From Variovorax sp. PAMC26660 (GTDB taxonomy: Bacteria; Pseudomonadota; Gammaproteobacteria; Burkholderiales; Burkholderiaceae_C), in contig NZ_CP060295.1 in NCBI RefSeq assembly GCF_014302995.1, positions 7,059,501-7,123,500 on the forward strand: a stretch of 64,000 nt of DNA, written 5' to 3'. The notes under the pieces were generated by a model. It worked only from the letters and a program-made list of their open reading frames with translations, had not been told where the DNA came from and searched no databases. The translations under genes were made by a program, and so were the position numbers. How positions within the stretch are numbered: the first letter of the stretch is position 1; each line of letters starts with the position of its first letter. This document shows, piece by piece, positions 41,737 through 50,987 of the stretch.

Positions 41737-43274
41737 GCCGGCCGCTCCTGGCTCGTCATCCGCTCATACAGAGTGGCGCGCGAAATGCCGAGCAGCCGCG
41801 ACGTCGCGAGCTTGTTCCCGCCGGTCGATGCCAGCGCAGCAGCAATCGCCTTGCGCTCCAGCTCCACCACCTGCTGCGCCAGCGGTCGCAGCAAGGCGGC
41901 CTCTTCGTCGGCACCGCGTGCATTCAGCGAGGTGTCGGGCAGCTCGATCTGCTCCAGGCCCGCTTCGCGCAGGATGCGTTCGAGTTGCGCGGCGTCGATG
42001 CGTTGCGAGTCGCTGCGCATCGTCACCTGCTCCAGCACGTTGCGCAACTCGCGAATGTTGCCGCGCCAGTGCTGGCCGGCGAGGAGCGCGAGCGCGTCGG
42101 GCGTCAGTTCGGGCGGCGCCTCGCCGCTGCGCAGCGCCATGTCTTCGCCCAGCGCCTCGACCAGCGCGGGAATGTCGGGACGCCGCTCGCGCAATGGCGG
42201 CACGCGCAGCGGCAGCACGTTGAGGCGGTAGTACAGGTCTTCGCGAAACAGGCCGCGCCGCACCAGCTCCGGCAGGTCGCGCGAGGTGGCTGCGATCACG
42301 CGCGCGTCGAAGGGTACGAGCTTGTTGGAGCCGAGCGGTTCGATCTCGCCTTCTTGCAGCGCGCGCAGCAACTTGGCCTGCAGGCCGAGCGGCATGTCGC
42401 CGATTTCGTCGAGGAACAGGCTGCCGCCATCGGCCAGCTTGAACTTGCCCTCGCGGCCGCGACGGTCCGCGCCGGTGAAGGCACCGGGCGCGAAGCCGAA
42501 GAACTCGGCCTCCAGCAAGGTGTCGGGCACGGCCGCGATGTTGACGCTGACGAACATGCCCTTGGCGCGCGCGGACGACGCATGGATGGCATGCGCCAGC
42601 AGTTCCTTGCCGGTGCCGGTTTCGCCCAGCAGCAGCACCGGGCTTGCGGACTGCGCGGCGCGGCGCGCATGGCGCTTGACCTCCACCGCCGCCGGGCTGC
42701 TGCCGATGAAGCTTGCGAAGGTGTACTTGGAGCGGCGCTGGCCATCGGCATGGTGGTACAGCGGGTTGTTGCGCTGGCTGGCCAGTTCGCGCCGCGCATC
42801 GTCGAGGTCGCGCTGCAGCAGCGCGAACTTGCTGATGAGCGGTTGCAGCGTGGTCTCGGGCTGGTCGAACAGCACGATGCCGATGGCGCCGATCACCTCG
42901 CCCAAGCCACCGTCGCCGCCCCCGCGCTCTTCGCGCAGCGGGATGCGGCTCACGACGAAGGTGCCGGCCTTGTTGGTCAGCAGGTCGACCAATATCGGCT
43001 CGCCGGTTTCGAGCACGCGCCGCATCTGCGTGTTGGGGATCACGTCCTCGACCATGTGGCCCATGAACTGGTCGATGGACGAAAAACCCAGCGCCGGAAG
43101 AAAGCGCCGGTAGCCTTCGTTCACCCACACGATGCGCCCGCTGCTATCGACCAGGAACATGCCCTGGCTGATGCTGGAAAACAAATGAAACATCGAGCGC
43201 GCGGCAAGCGCGAGGATGCCTTCGGCATCGAGGGGCAAGGCGGGCGGTGCGGCGACTGTGGGGGCGGCTGGCAT
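41733..43274 (-). CDS. Sigma-54-dependent transcriptional activator (PAS, AAA+, Fis-type HTH)
   Basis: Enhancer-binding protein of 513 residues. An N-terminal PAS-like domain (about 25-135, with SISQGMFLVDSSGRIVWVNEGYRRFLP) takes the signal. The AAA+ domain has Walker A GETGTGKE at 217-224, the sigma-54 contact loop GAFTGA at 264-269, and Walker B GGSLFLDEIGDMP. The C-terminal Fis-type helix-turn-helix is GGNKLATSRLLGISRATLYERM. ATG 43274 is used; ATG 43298 or TTG 43307 is possible. No phospho-receiver domain is present. A sigma-54 promoter lies about 1.3 kb downstream before the binding-protein/PHB depolymerase operon, the obvious target. Confidence 0.92.
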   Translation of the reverse strand: MPAAPTVAAPPALPLDAEGILALAARSMFHLFSSISQGMFLVDSSGRIVWVNEGYRRFLPALGFSSIDQFMGHMVEDVIPNTQMRRVLETGEPILVDLLTNKAGTFVVSRIPLREERGGGDGGLGEVIGAIGIVLFDQPETTLQPLISKFALLQRDLDDARRELASQRNNPLYHHADGQRRSKYTFASFIGSSPAAVEVKRHARRAAQSASPVLLLGETGTGKELLAHAIHASSARAKGMFVSVNIAAVPDTLLEAEFFGFAPGAFTGADRRGREGKFKLADGGSLFLDEIGDMPLGLQAKLLRALQEGEIEPLGSNKLVPFDARVIAATSRDLPELVRRGLFREDLYYRLNVLPLRVPPLRERRPDIPALVEALGEDMALRSGEAPPELTPDALALLAGQHWRGNIRELRNVLEQVTMRSDSQRIDAAQLERILREAGLEQIELPDTSLNARGADEEAALLRPLAQQVVELERKAIAAALASTGGNKLATSRLLGISRATLYERMTSQERPA

Positions 43275-43380
43275 GCGCGGATCGTAGCGCGCCCTCATCC
43301 AGTGCAAATCCGGCGTCGCCGGCCTTCAGGAAATGCTCAGGTTCCGGCCCTCGGGCCGAAGTCTTCACAAAGCCTTAAGT

Positions 43381-43398
43381 AAATCAATCGTTTGATTT
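43381..43398. promoter_or_regulatory. Operator palindrome in front of the TetR gene
   Basis: AAATCAATCGTTTGATTT has perfect 7-bp arms (AAATCAA/TTGATTT) around four bases, 14 bases before the first possible start codon of the TetR gene. It is a likely autoregulatory operator for the efflux operon. Confidence 0.65.
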
Positions 43399-43411
43399 CT
43401 CGCGTGGTGTA

Positions 43412-44155
43412 ATGCCGGCCATGAACGCGAGAGCCACCATCACCCAGGCCCCGCGCCGCGCACCGCGCAGCGACGGCGCCGAGGCACGCCATCGCCTGCT
43501 CCACACCGCGCTGCGGCTGTTCGCGCAAAAGGGCTTTGCCAAGACCTCCACGCGCGAGATCGCCCGCGAGGCTGAGGTCAACATCTCGGCCATCAGCTAT
43601 TACTTCGGCGACAAGGAGGGGCTTTACTCCGCCACCTTCAACGAGCCGATGGGCGGCGATTCAAGCGACCTCGTGGCCGCCTGCAACGTGCCCGGCCAAT
43701 CGCTCGAAGCCACGCTGCGCATCTGCATGTCGTCCATGATCGATCCGCTCAAGCAGGGAGAGATCGTGCGGCAATGCATCCAGTTGCACATGCGCGAGAT
43801 GCTGGAGCCCACCAGCCGCTGGGCCGAAGAGCTGGAGCAGGACATCAAGGGCCCGCACCGCGCCATCGCCGACCTGATGTGCCGCCACCTGAAGGTGGAC
43901 CGGGCCGACGACGACATCCACCGCCTGACCTTCGCCATCACCGGCCTGTCGATGCAGCTCTATGTGAGCCAGGACTTCATCGAAGCCATCCGCCCTTCGC
44001 TGCTGCGCACCTCGCGCGGCATCGACACCTGGGCCGACCGCCTGACGGGCTATGCGCTGGCACTGGTGCAGGCCGAAGAGACACGCCGCCGCACCGCGGC
44101 CGCCGCCAGCATCACCGCTGCCGCGCCCGCACGGGCCGCGAGAAAGAAGAAATGA
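43412..44155 (+). CDS. TetR-family repressor (CecR-like, DUF1956 domain)
   Basis: Local repressor of the efflux operon, 247 residues from ATG 43412 (ATG 43421 is an alternative). The N-terminal DNA-binding domain reads RHRLLHTALRLFAQKGFAKTSTREIAREAEVNISAISYYFGDKEGLY, and the ligand-binding half has features of the CecR group (IQLHMREMLEPT). The C-terminal tail is Ala/Arg/Lys-rich. Its stop overlaps the start of the outer-membrane channel gene (ATGA), so regulator and pump are one transcription unit, a common negative-feedback arrangement. Confidence 0.9.
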   Translation: MPAMNARATITQAPRRAPRSDGAEARHRLLHTALRLFAQKGFAKTSTREIAREAEVNISAISYYFGDKEGLYSATFNEPMGGDSSDLVAACNVPGQSLEATLRICMSSMIDPLKQGEIVRQCIQLHMREMLEPTSRWAEELEQDIKGPHRAIADLMCRHLKVDRADDDIHRLTFAITGLSMQLYVSQDFIEAIRPSLLRTSRGIDTWADRLTGYALALVQAEETRRRTAAAASITAAAPARAARKKK

Positions 44156-45645
44156 GAAGACTTCGACTGATCGCCTCCCTTTGCCTGCCGCTCGGCCTGG
44201 GCATCGGCCTTTCGGGCTGCGGCCTGACACGCCCGCCGGCGCAGGTCGAGGCGCCCTTGCCCGCGCAATGGCACGCCCCCCTGCCCCACGGCGGCTCGCT
44301 CGCGTCGCTGGCCGACTGGTGGCGCCAGCTCGACGATCCGCTGCTGGTCGAGCTGATCGCCGCGGCCGAAGCCGCCAGCCCCAATGTCGCGAGCGCTGCG
44401 GCGCGCGTGGCCGAAGCGCGCTCGACCCGCGTGCAGGCCGGCGCGGCGCTGCTGCCGAGCCTCGACGGCACGGCATCGGCCAGCCGGGGCGTCTCGGGGT
44501 CCTCGCTCGGCGCGGGCGGCGGCGGCAGCACCACCAGTAGCAGCACGACCGTCGCACCGCTCACCACGCTACAGGCCGGCCTGCAGTCCAAGTGGGAGAT
44601 CGACCTGTTCGGCCGCCTGCGCGCCGACCGCGATTCCGCCGAAGCCAAGCAGAACAGCGCCAACGCCAAATGGCACGACGCGCGCGTGTCGGTCGCGGCC
44701 GAAACGGCCAACGCCTACTTCGCCGAGCGCGCCTGCCAGGAGCAGTTGCGCGTGGCCGAATCCGACACGCGCTCGCGCGCCGAGACCTCGCGCCTGACCG
44801 ATCTTTCGGCGGGCGCCGGCTTCACCTCGCCGGCCGATGCGGCACTGGCCCGTGCCAGCGCCTCCGATGCATCGGGCCGGCTCATCCAGCAGCGCGCCCA
44901 GTGCGCGGTGCAGCGCAAGGCGCTGGTGGCGCTCAGCGGCATCGACGAAACCACGCTGGAACAAAAGCTCGCGGCCTCGCCCGCGCAGCGCGTGCTGCCG
45001 GCCGTCGGCGGCATCGCCAGCGTGCCGGCGCAAGCCATCTCGCAACGGCCCGACGTGTACGCAGCCGAACTCGGCGTGGCCTCGGCCAGTGCCGACGTGG
45101 GCTCCGCCGAGGCCGAGCGCTACCCCAAGCTCTCGCTCTCGGGTTCCATCGGCCGCCTGCAATACCGCACCGACGGCTTCAAGCAGTCGCTGGACACCTG
45201 GACCATCGGCCCGTTGTCGCTCACCGTGCCGCTGCTCGACGGCGGCTCCCGCGTCGCCAACACCGATGCGGCCAAGGCGCGCTATGCCGAAGCCGTGTCG
45301 ACCTACCGCGCCAGCGTGCGGCAGGCGGTGCGCGAGGTGGAAGAAGCTCTCGTCAACCTCGATGCCACTGCCGCGCGCACCACCGACGCCGACAGCGCAG
45401 TGAAGAACTACCAGGTCTCGTTCAACGCCACGCAGGCCCGCTACAGCAGCGGCCTGGCCAGCCTGTTCGAGCTGGAGGATTCGCGCCGCACGCTGTTCAC
45501 CGCGCAAACCGCGCGTGTCTCGCTGCAACGCGAGCGCACCGAAGCCTGGGTTGCGCTCTACCGCTCGATGGGCGGCGGCTGGAGCCGCCCTGAATCGTCC
45601 TCTATGACCACCACACCAACCGCCAAGGTTGCGACGTCGCCATGA
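44152..45645 (+). CDS. Outer-membrane efflux channel lipoprotein (NodT/OprM family)
   Basis: TolC-like exit duct, 497 residues. Lipobox LSGC puts the lipidated cysteine at 23. The duplicated OEP repeats are visible: KWEIDLFGRLRADRDSAEA in the first half, then QRPDVYAAELGVASASADVGSAEA and YPKLSLSGSIG in the second. A Gly/Ser/Thr-rich insert (SSLGAGGGGSTTSSSTT) is near 121-137. It is coupled by four-base overlaps to the TetR gene and to the adaptor gene. Confidence 0.92.
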   Translation: MRRLRLIASLCLPLGLGIGLSGCGLTRPPAQVEAPLPAQWHAPLPHGGSLASLADWWRQLDDPLLVELIAAAEAASPNVASAAARVAEARSTRVQAGAALLPSLDGTASASRGVSGSSLGAGGGGSTTSSSTTVAPLTTLQAGLQSKWEIDLFGRLRADRDSAEAKQNSANAKWHDARVSVAAETANAYFAERACQEQLRVAESDTRSRAETSRLTDLSAGAGFTSPADAALARASASDASGRLIQQRAQCAVQRKALVALSGIDETTLEQKLAASPAQRVLPAVGGIASVPAQAISQRPDVYAAELGVASASADVGSAEAERYPKLSLSGSIGRLQYRTDGFKQSLDTWTIGPLSLTVPLLDGGSRVANTDAAKARYAEAVSTYRASVRQAVREVEEALVNLDATAARTTDADSAVKNYQVSFNATQARYSSGLASLFELEDSRRTLFTAQTARVSLQRERTEAWVALYRSMGGGWSRPESSSMTTTPTAKVATSP

Positions 45646-46829
45646 AAAGAATGAAACGTTCCACTCTCGTCATTGCGCTGCTGGCGCTGCTCATCGTCAT
45701 CGGCGCCGTTGTGTGGATGACAGGCAAGCCGGCGGACAAGACCAAGGACGGCGCCCATCCGCCCAAGCCGGCGCTGACCGTTACTGTGGCGAAGCCCCAG
45801 GCCACCGAGCTGCAACTCACGCTCGCGGCCAACGGCAACGTGGCCGCCTGGCAGGAGGCCGTGGTCGGCTCCGAATCCAACGGCCTGCGCCTGGCCGAAG
45901 TGCGCGTGAACGTGGGCGACGTGGTCAAGAAGGGCCAGGTGCTTGCGGTCTTCTCGCCCGAGACGGTGCAGGCCGACATCGCGCAATCGCGCGCTTCGCT
46001 GGCCGAAGCCAGGGCCACCGCCGCCGACGCCGCCGGCAATGCCGCGCGCGCCCGCACGCTGCAAGCCACCGGCGCACTGAGCCAGCAGCAGATCAACCAA
46101 TACCAGACCACCGAGCAGACTGCCAAGGCACGCGTCGAAGCGGCCGAAGCTGTGCTGGCAGCGCAGCAGGTGCGCGGGCGCAACACGCAGGTGCTGGCGC
46201 CCGACGACGGCGTGATCTCGGCACGTGCCGCCACGGTCGGCAGCGTGGTGTCGGCCGGCACCGAGCTGTTCCGCCTGATCCGCCAGGGCCGGCTCGAATG
46301 GCGCGCCGAGGTCACCTCGGCCGAACTCGGCCGCCTCGCGGTCGGCACGCCGGCCTTCGTGGTCAGCGCCAGCGGCGCGCAGGTGCGCGGCACGGTGCGC
46401 AGCATCGCGCCCACGGTCGATCCGCAGACGCGCGCGGCGCTGGTCTATGTCGACCTGCCGAACGTGCTGCAGAACACCGGCATCAAGGCCGGCATGTTCG
46501 CGCGCGGCGACTTCGAACTGGGCCGCAGTTCGGCGCCGACGGTGCCGCAAACCGCCATCGTGCCGCGCGACGGTTTCAACAACGTGTTCCTGCTGCGCCC
46601 CGACAACCACGTGGCCCAGCTCAAGGTGCAGATCGGCCGCCGCCTGAACGACCGCATCGAGATCACCAGCGCACTGCCTGACGGCGCGCAGGTCGTGGTG
46701 CAGGGCGCGGGCTTCCTGAACGACGGCGACCTGGTGCGTGTGGTCGACACGCCCGCCTCCGTGGCCCCGCCCGCCAAGGCTGCCGCGTCCGCTGCTGCCG
46801 CCGCCGCCGCCGCCAGTGCAGCCAAGTAA
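45642..46829 (+). CDS. RND efflux periplasmic adaptor
   Basis: Membrane-fusion protein of 395 residues anchored by one N-terminal helix (about 8-26). No lipobox. The lipoyl halves (GLRLAEVRVNVGDVVKKGQVLAVFSPE; APDDGVISARAATVGSVVSAGTELF) flank a short helical hairpin, then come the beta-barrel and membrane-proximal domains. The Ala-rich tail (about 375-395) is low complexity. Middle gene of the OMF-MFP-RND set, with the pump 18 bases downstream. Confidence 0.92.
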   Translation: MKRMKRSTLVIALLALLIVIGAVVWMTGKPADKTKDGAHPPKPALTVTVAKPQATELQLTLAANGNVAAWQEAVVGSESNGLRLAEVRVNVGDVVKKGQVLAVFSPETVQADIAQSRASLAEARATAADAAGNAARARTLQATGALSQQQINQYQTTEQTAKARVEAAEAVLAAQQVRGRNTQVLAPDDGVISARAATVGSVVSAGTELFRLIRQGRLEWRAEVTSAELGRLAVGTPAFVVSASGAQVRGTVRSIAPTVDPQTRAALVYVDLPNVLQNTGIKAGMFARGDFELGRSSAPTVPQTAIVPRDGFNNVFLLRPDNHVAQLKVQIGRRLNDRIEITSALPDGAQVVVQGAGFLNDGDLVRVVDTPASVAPPAKAAASAAAAAAAASAAK

Positions 46830-46847
46830 GACAACAAGGACTCGCCC

Positions 46848-49800
46848 ATGAACGTTTCCGCCTGGTCCATACGCAACCCGATTCCGGCGGTGATGCTGTT
46901 CGTGCTGCTCACCTTCGGTGGGTTGCTGTCGTTCAACGCGATGAAGGTGCAGAACTTTCCGGACATCGACCTGCCGACCGTGACGGTCTCGGCGTCGCTG
47001 CCCGGTGCCGCGCCTTCGCAGCTCGAAACCGACGTCGCGCGCAAGCTCGAGAACGCCATCGCCACCGTGCAGGGCCTCAAGCACATCACCACCAAGGTGC
47101 AAGACGGCGCCGCCACGCTGATCGTCGAGTTCCGCCTCGAAAAGCCGGTGCAGGAAGCCGTGGACGACGTGCGCTCCGCCGTGCAGCGCGTGCGTGCCGA
47201 CCTGCCCGCCGACGTGCGCGACCCGGTCGTCACCAAGCTCGACCTGGCGGGCCAGCCGGTGCTGGCCTTCACCATCGCGTCATCGCAGATGGACGACGAG
47301 GCGCTGAGCTGGTACGTCGACAACGACATCACCAAGAAGCTGCTCGCGCTGCCCGGCGTGGGCGCGGTGAACCGCGTGGGCGGCGCCACCCGGCAGGTGC
47401 ACATCGACCTCGACCCGGCCAAGCTGCAGGCGCTGGGCGCCTCGGCCGGCGACATCTCGCGCCAACTGCGCCAGGTGCAGACCGAAAGCGCGGGCGGCCG
47501 TTTCGACCTGGGCGGCAGCGAGCAGCCCGTTCGCACCATGGCCACGGTGCAATCGGCCGACCAGCTCGCCGACATGCAGATCGCGCTGAGCGACGGCCGC
47601 CGCGTGCGGCTCGACCAGGTGGCGCGCATCAGCGACACCATTGCCGAACCGCGCGCCGCCGCGCTGCTCAACGGCAAGCCGGTGGTCGGCTTCGAGGTGG
47701 CCCGCAGCCGTGGCGCCAGCGAAGTGGAAGTGGGCCACGCGGTGCAGAAGGCACTGGCCGACCTGCGCGTGCAGCGCCCCGATATCGAGCTGACCGAAGC
47801 CTTCAACTTCGTCGACCCGGTGGAAGAGGAATACAACGGCTCGCTGCACCTGCTGTACGAAGGCGCCATCCTGGCGGTAATCGTGGTGTGGCTGTTCCTG
47901 CGCGACTGGCGCGCCACTTTCGTCTCGGCCGTGGCGCTGCCGATGTCGGTGATTCCGGCCTTCATCGGCATGTACCTGCTGGGCTTTTCGGTCAACGTGA
48001 TCTCGCTGCTGGCGCTCTCGCTGGTGGTGGGCATCTTGGTGGACGATGCGATCGTGGAGGTCGAGAACATCGTGCGGCACTTGCGCATGGGCAAGACGCC
48101 TTTCCAGGCGGCGATGGAAGCAGCGGATGAAATCGGCCTGGCCGTGATCGCCACCACCTTCACGCTGATCGCGGTGTTCCTGCCGACCGCCTTCATGAGC
48201 GGCGTGGCCGGCAAGTTCTTCAAGCAGTTCGGCTGGACCGCCTCGCTCGCGGTGTTCGCCTCGCTGGTGGTTGCCCGGGTGCTCACGCCCATGATGGCGG
48301 CCTACATCCTCAAGCCCATCGTCGGCGAAGAAAAAGAGCCCGGCTGGCTGCGCTGGTACATGCGCGCCGTGGAGTGGAGCACCCACAACCGCTTCAAGAC
48401 GATGGTGCTGGCCACCCTCTTCTTCTTCGGTTCGCTGGCGATGATCCCGCTGCTCAAGACCGGCTTCATTCCGCCTGACGACAACTCGCAGACACAGGTG
48501 TACCTGTCGCTCGCGCCCGGCTCCACGCTCGCGCAGACCACGGCTGCGGCCGAGGAAACACGCAACCGCGTGATGAAGATTGCGCACGTCAAGAGCGTCT
48601 ACACCACGGTGGCCGGTGGCAGCGCAGGCGGTGATCCGTTCGCCAGCTTCGGCACGCCCGAGACGCGCAAGGCCACGCTCACCATCAAGCTCGACCCGCG
48701 CGGCGCCCGCCCGCGCAAGCAGGTGATCGAAAACCAGATCCGCACCGCGCTCGAAACCCTGCCCGGCGTTCGCAGCACCGTGGGCCTGGGTGGCTCGGGC
48801 GAAAAATACATCCTGGCGCTGACCGGCGAAGACCCGGTGGCACTCGCATCGGCGGCCAGCGCGGTCGAGAAAGACCTGCGCACCATTCCCGGCCTGGGCA
48901 ACATCACGTCGACCGCCAGCCTGATCCGGCCCGAGATCGCGGTGCGCCCCGACTTCGCGCGCGCCGCCGACCTGGGCGTGACCAGTTCCGCCATTGCCGA
49001 GACGCTGCGCGTGGCCACGCTGGGCGACTACGACCAGTCGCTCGCCAAGCTCAACCTGGCGCAACGCCAGGTGCCGATCGTGGTGAAGCTGGAAGACTCC
49101 GCACGGCAGGACATCGACCTGCTCGGCCGCCTTTCCGTGCCCGGCGCACGCGGCCCCGTCATGCTGAGCCAGGTCGCCTCGCTCACCATGGAGGGCGGCC
49201 CGGCCGTGATCGACCGCTACGACCGCTCGCGCAACGTCAACTTCGAGATCGAGCTGTCGAGCGTCGGCCTGGGCGATGCCAAGACCGCCGTGATGAAGCT
49301 GCCCTCGATCCAGAAGCTGCCCGCCGGCGTGCGCATCGCCGAGGTGGGCGACGCCGAAGTGATGACGGAGCTGTTCGCCAGCTTCGGCCTGGCGATGCTG
49401 ACTGGCGTGCTGTGCATCTACATCGTGCTGGTGCTGCTGTTCAAGGACTTCCTGCACCCGGTGACGATTCTGTGCGCGCTGCCGCTGGCGCTGGGCGGAG
49501 CCTTCGTGGGCCTGCTGATCGGCCAGAAGGCGTTGTCGATGCCGTCGCTGATCGGCCTGATCATGCTGATGGGCATCGCCACGAAGAACTCCATCTTGCT
49601 GGTGGAGTACGCCATCGTGGCACGCCGCGACCACGGCATGAGCCGCTGGGACGCGCTGCGCGACGCCTGCCACAAGCGGGCGCGGCCCATCATCATGACC
49701 ACGCTCGCCATGGGCGCCGGCATGCTGCCGATCGCGGTGGGCTTCGGCTCGGCCGATTCGAGCTTCCGCTCGCCGATGGCGATGGCGGTGATCGGCGGGT

Positions 49801-49958
49801 TGATCACCTCGACCGTGCTGAGTCTGCTGGTGGTGCCGGCGGTGTTCACCTACGTGGACGACATCGAGCACTGGATTCGGCGCACGGTGCGCAAGCTGCG
49901 CGGGCAGCCGGCCGATCCGCACATCGACGACGACCTGGTCGAGGCGCCGCAGCGCTGA
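46848..49958 (+). CDS. RND-family multidrug efflux pump
   Basis: Inner-membrane proton antiporter of 1036 residues, HAE1 family size. TM1 starts SIRNPIPAVMLFVLLTFGGLL. The TM4 proton-relay aspartates lie in VGILVDDAIVEVENIV, and the second-half repeat is clear (GVLCIYIVLVLLFKDFLHP, LMGIATKNSILLVEYAI). AAGGA precedes ATG 46848. With its own channel, adaptor and TetR repressor it makes a self-contained tripartite pump, unlike the one at 18-22 kb. Substrates cannot be told from sequence. Confidence 0.93.
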   Translation: MNVSAWSIRNPIPAVMLFVLLTFGGLLSFNAMKVQNFPDIDLPTVTVSASLPGAAPSQLETDVARKLENAIATVQGLKHITTKVQDGAATLIVEFRLEKPVQEAVDDVRSAVQRVRADLPADVRDPVVTKLDLAGQPVLAFTIASSQMDDEALSWYVDNDITKKLLALPGVGAVNRVGGATRQVHIDLDPAKLQALGASAGDISRQLRQVQTESAGGRFDLGGSEQPVRTMATVQSADQLADMQIALSDGRRVRLDQVARISDTIAEPRAAALLNGKPVVGFEVARSRGASEVEVGHAVQKALADLRVQRPDIELTEAFNFVDPVEEEYNGSLHLLYEGAILAVIVVWLFLRDWRATFVSAVALPMSVIPAFIGMYLLGFSVNVISLLALSLVVGILVDDAIVEVENIVRHLRMGKTPFQAAMEAADEIGLAVIATTFTLIAVFLPTAFMSGVAGKFFKQFGWTASLAVFASLVVARVLTPMMAAYILKPIVGEEKEPGWLRWYMRAVEWSTHNRFKTMVLATLFFFGSLAMIPLLKTGFIPPDDNSQTQVYLSLAPGSTLAQTTAAAEETRNRVMKIAHVKSVYTTVAGGSAGGDPFASFGTPETRKATLTIKLDPRGARPRKQVIENQIRTALETLPGVRSTVGLGGSGEKYILALTGEDPVALASAASAVEKDLRTIPGLGNITSTASLIRPEIAVRPDFARAADLGVTSSAIAETLRVATLGDYDQSLAKLNLAQRQVPIVVKLEDSARQDIDLLGRLSVPGARGPVMLSQVASLTMEGGPAVIDRYDRSRNVNFEIELSSVGLGDAKTAVMKLPSIQKLPAGVRIAEVGDAEVMTELFASFGLAMLTGVLCIYIVLVLLFKDFLHPVTILCALPLALGGAFVGLLIGQKALSMPSLIGLIMLMGIATKNSILLVEYAIVARRDHGMSRWDALRDACHKRARPIIMTTLAMGAGMLPIAVGFGSADSSFRSPMAMAVIGGLITSTVLSLLVVPAVFTYVDDIEHWIRRTVRKLRGQPADPHIDDDLVEAPQR

Positions 49959-50027
49959 CGAGGGGACTCGCGCTCGCACTCAGGCAGCGCGAGTCCGGGT
50001 AAAGCGGCTTCATTGCGCCGCCGCCAA

Positions 50028-50050
50028 TTAATGCAACATAATTGCGTTAA
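50028..50050. promoter_or_regulatory. 23-bp palindrome, likely Zur/Fur-family operator
   Basis: TTAATGCAA (50028-50036) and TTGCGTTAA (50042-50050) are mirror arms with one mismatch, separated by CATAA. It lies 16 bases before the folE2 start and overlaps the probable promoter of an operon that ends with a Fur/Zur-family gene, which suggests autoregulation. Confidence 0.65.
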
Positions 50051-50066
50051 CTACCGACACCTCACC

Positions 50067-50987
50067 ATGACCGCGCGATTGCCCGACATTGCCCTGACCG
50101 AAGCCTCCCCCATGCCCCTGCCGCTCGACGGGGTCGGCATGCGGGGTATCGCACTGCCAGTCTGGCCCGACGAATGCGGCGTGCACCATCCGGTCCATGC
50201 GCGTGCCGATGTCGAGGTGGATCTGCCAGACCCGCGGGTCAAGGGAATCCACATGTCGCGCCTGTATCGCCTGCTGTGCGACAGCGCCGAGAGCGAAAGA
50301 CTGGGCACGGCCTCGCTCGAAAAACTGCTGCGGGCCATGGTCGGGAGCCACGCCGACTGCGGCTCGGCGCGTGCGCGGCTCGTGCTGTCATTCGAGCTCC
50401 TGCGCAAGCGTCCCGCGCTCGTCACACACGGACTCCACGGCTGGAACGCCTATCCGGTGCGGCTGGAGGCCATCTGGCGCAACGGACGCTTCACGCTCGA
50501 TGCGCAGGTCCGCGTCACCTACGCCTCCACCTGCCCTTGCTCGGCCGCGCTGTCGCGGCAACTGGTCGCGGATGCCTTCGATGCACGGTTCGCCGCGCAC
50601 ACGACGGTGGCCACAGCGGATGCCCTGGCCTGGCTGCAAGACAACGCGACGCTGGCAACGCCGCACAGCCAGCGAAGCATCGCCGACATTCAGGTCCGCC
50701 TGCCGGACGATCCGCCCGACCTGGGCCTGCTGCGGCTCATCGACCTGGCGGAAGCCGCGCTCGGCACGCCGGTACAGGCGGCCGTGAAGCGCGCCGATGA
50801 GCAGGCCTTCGCGCGGCTGAATGGCCAGAACCTCATGTATGTCGAGGACGCAGCGCGCAGGCTGCAGGCAGCGCTCGCCGGGTCTTTCGCGGTCACGCGC
50901 ATCGACGTCCGCCACCTGGAAAGCCTGCATCCGCACGATGCCTTCGCGCGGGTTTCAAACCCATCCGCCGGGCAGGTGCCTGCATGA
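50067..50987 (+). CDS. folE2: GTP cyclohydrolase IB
   Basis: First enzyme of tetrahydrofolate synthesis in the non-zinc form: FolE2 uses Mn or Fe and replaces zinc-dependent FolE. 306 residues. The family signatures are [12 protein letters not shown] at 59-70, the [12 protein letters not shown] cysteine motif (Cys156, Cys158) and [19 protein letters not shown] 50067 is chosen; upstream in-frame codons fall inside the operator palindrome. Its stop overlaps the carbonic anhydrase start. In other bacteria such copies are induced by zinc starvation under Zur. Confidence 0.93.
   Translation: MTARLPDIALTEASPMPLPLDGVGMRGIALPVWPDECGVHHPVHARADVEVDLPDPRVKGIHMSRLYRLLCDSAESERLGTASLEKLLRAMVGSHADCGSARARLVLSFELLRKRPALVTHGLHGWNAYPVRLEAIWRNGRFTLDAQVRVTYASTCPCSAALSRQLVADAFDARFAAHTTVATADALAWLQDNATLATPHSQRSIADIQVRLPDDPPDLGLLRLIDLAEAALGTPVQAAVKRADEQAFARLNGQNLMYVEDAARRLQAALAGSFAVTRIDVRHLESLHPHDAFARVSNPSAGQVPA

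Noticed and set aside
47280..49979. An 899-codon minus-strand open frame opposite the second RND pump
   Set aside because: Same shadow pattern and composition as above; the plus-strand pump is unmistakable.
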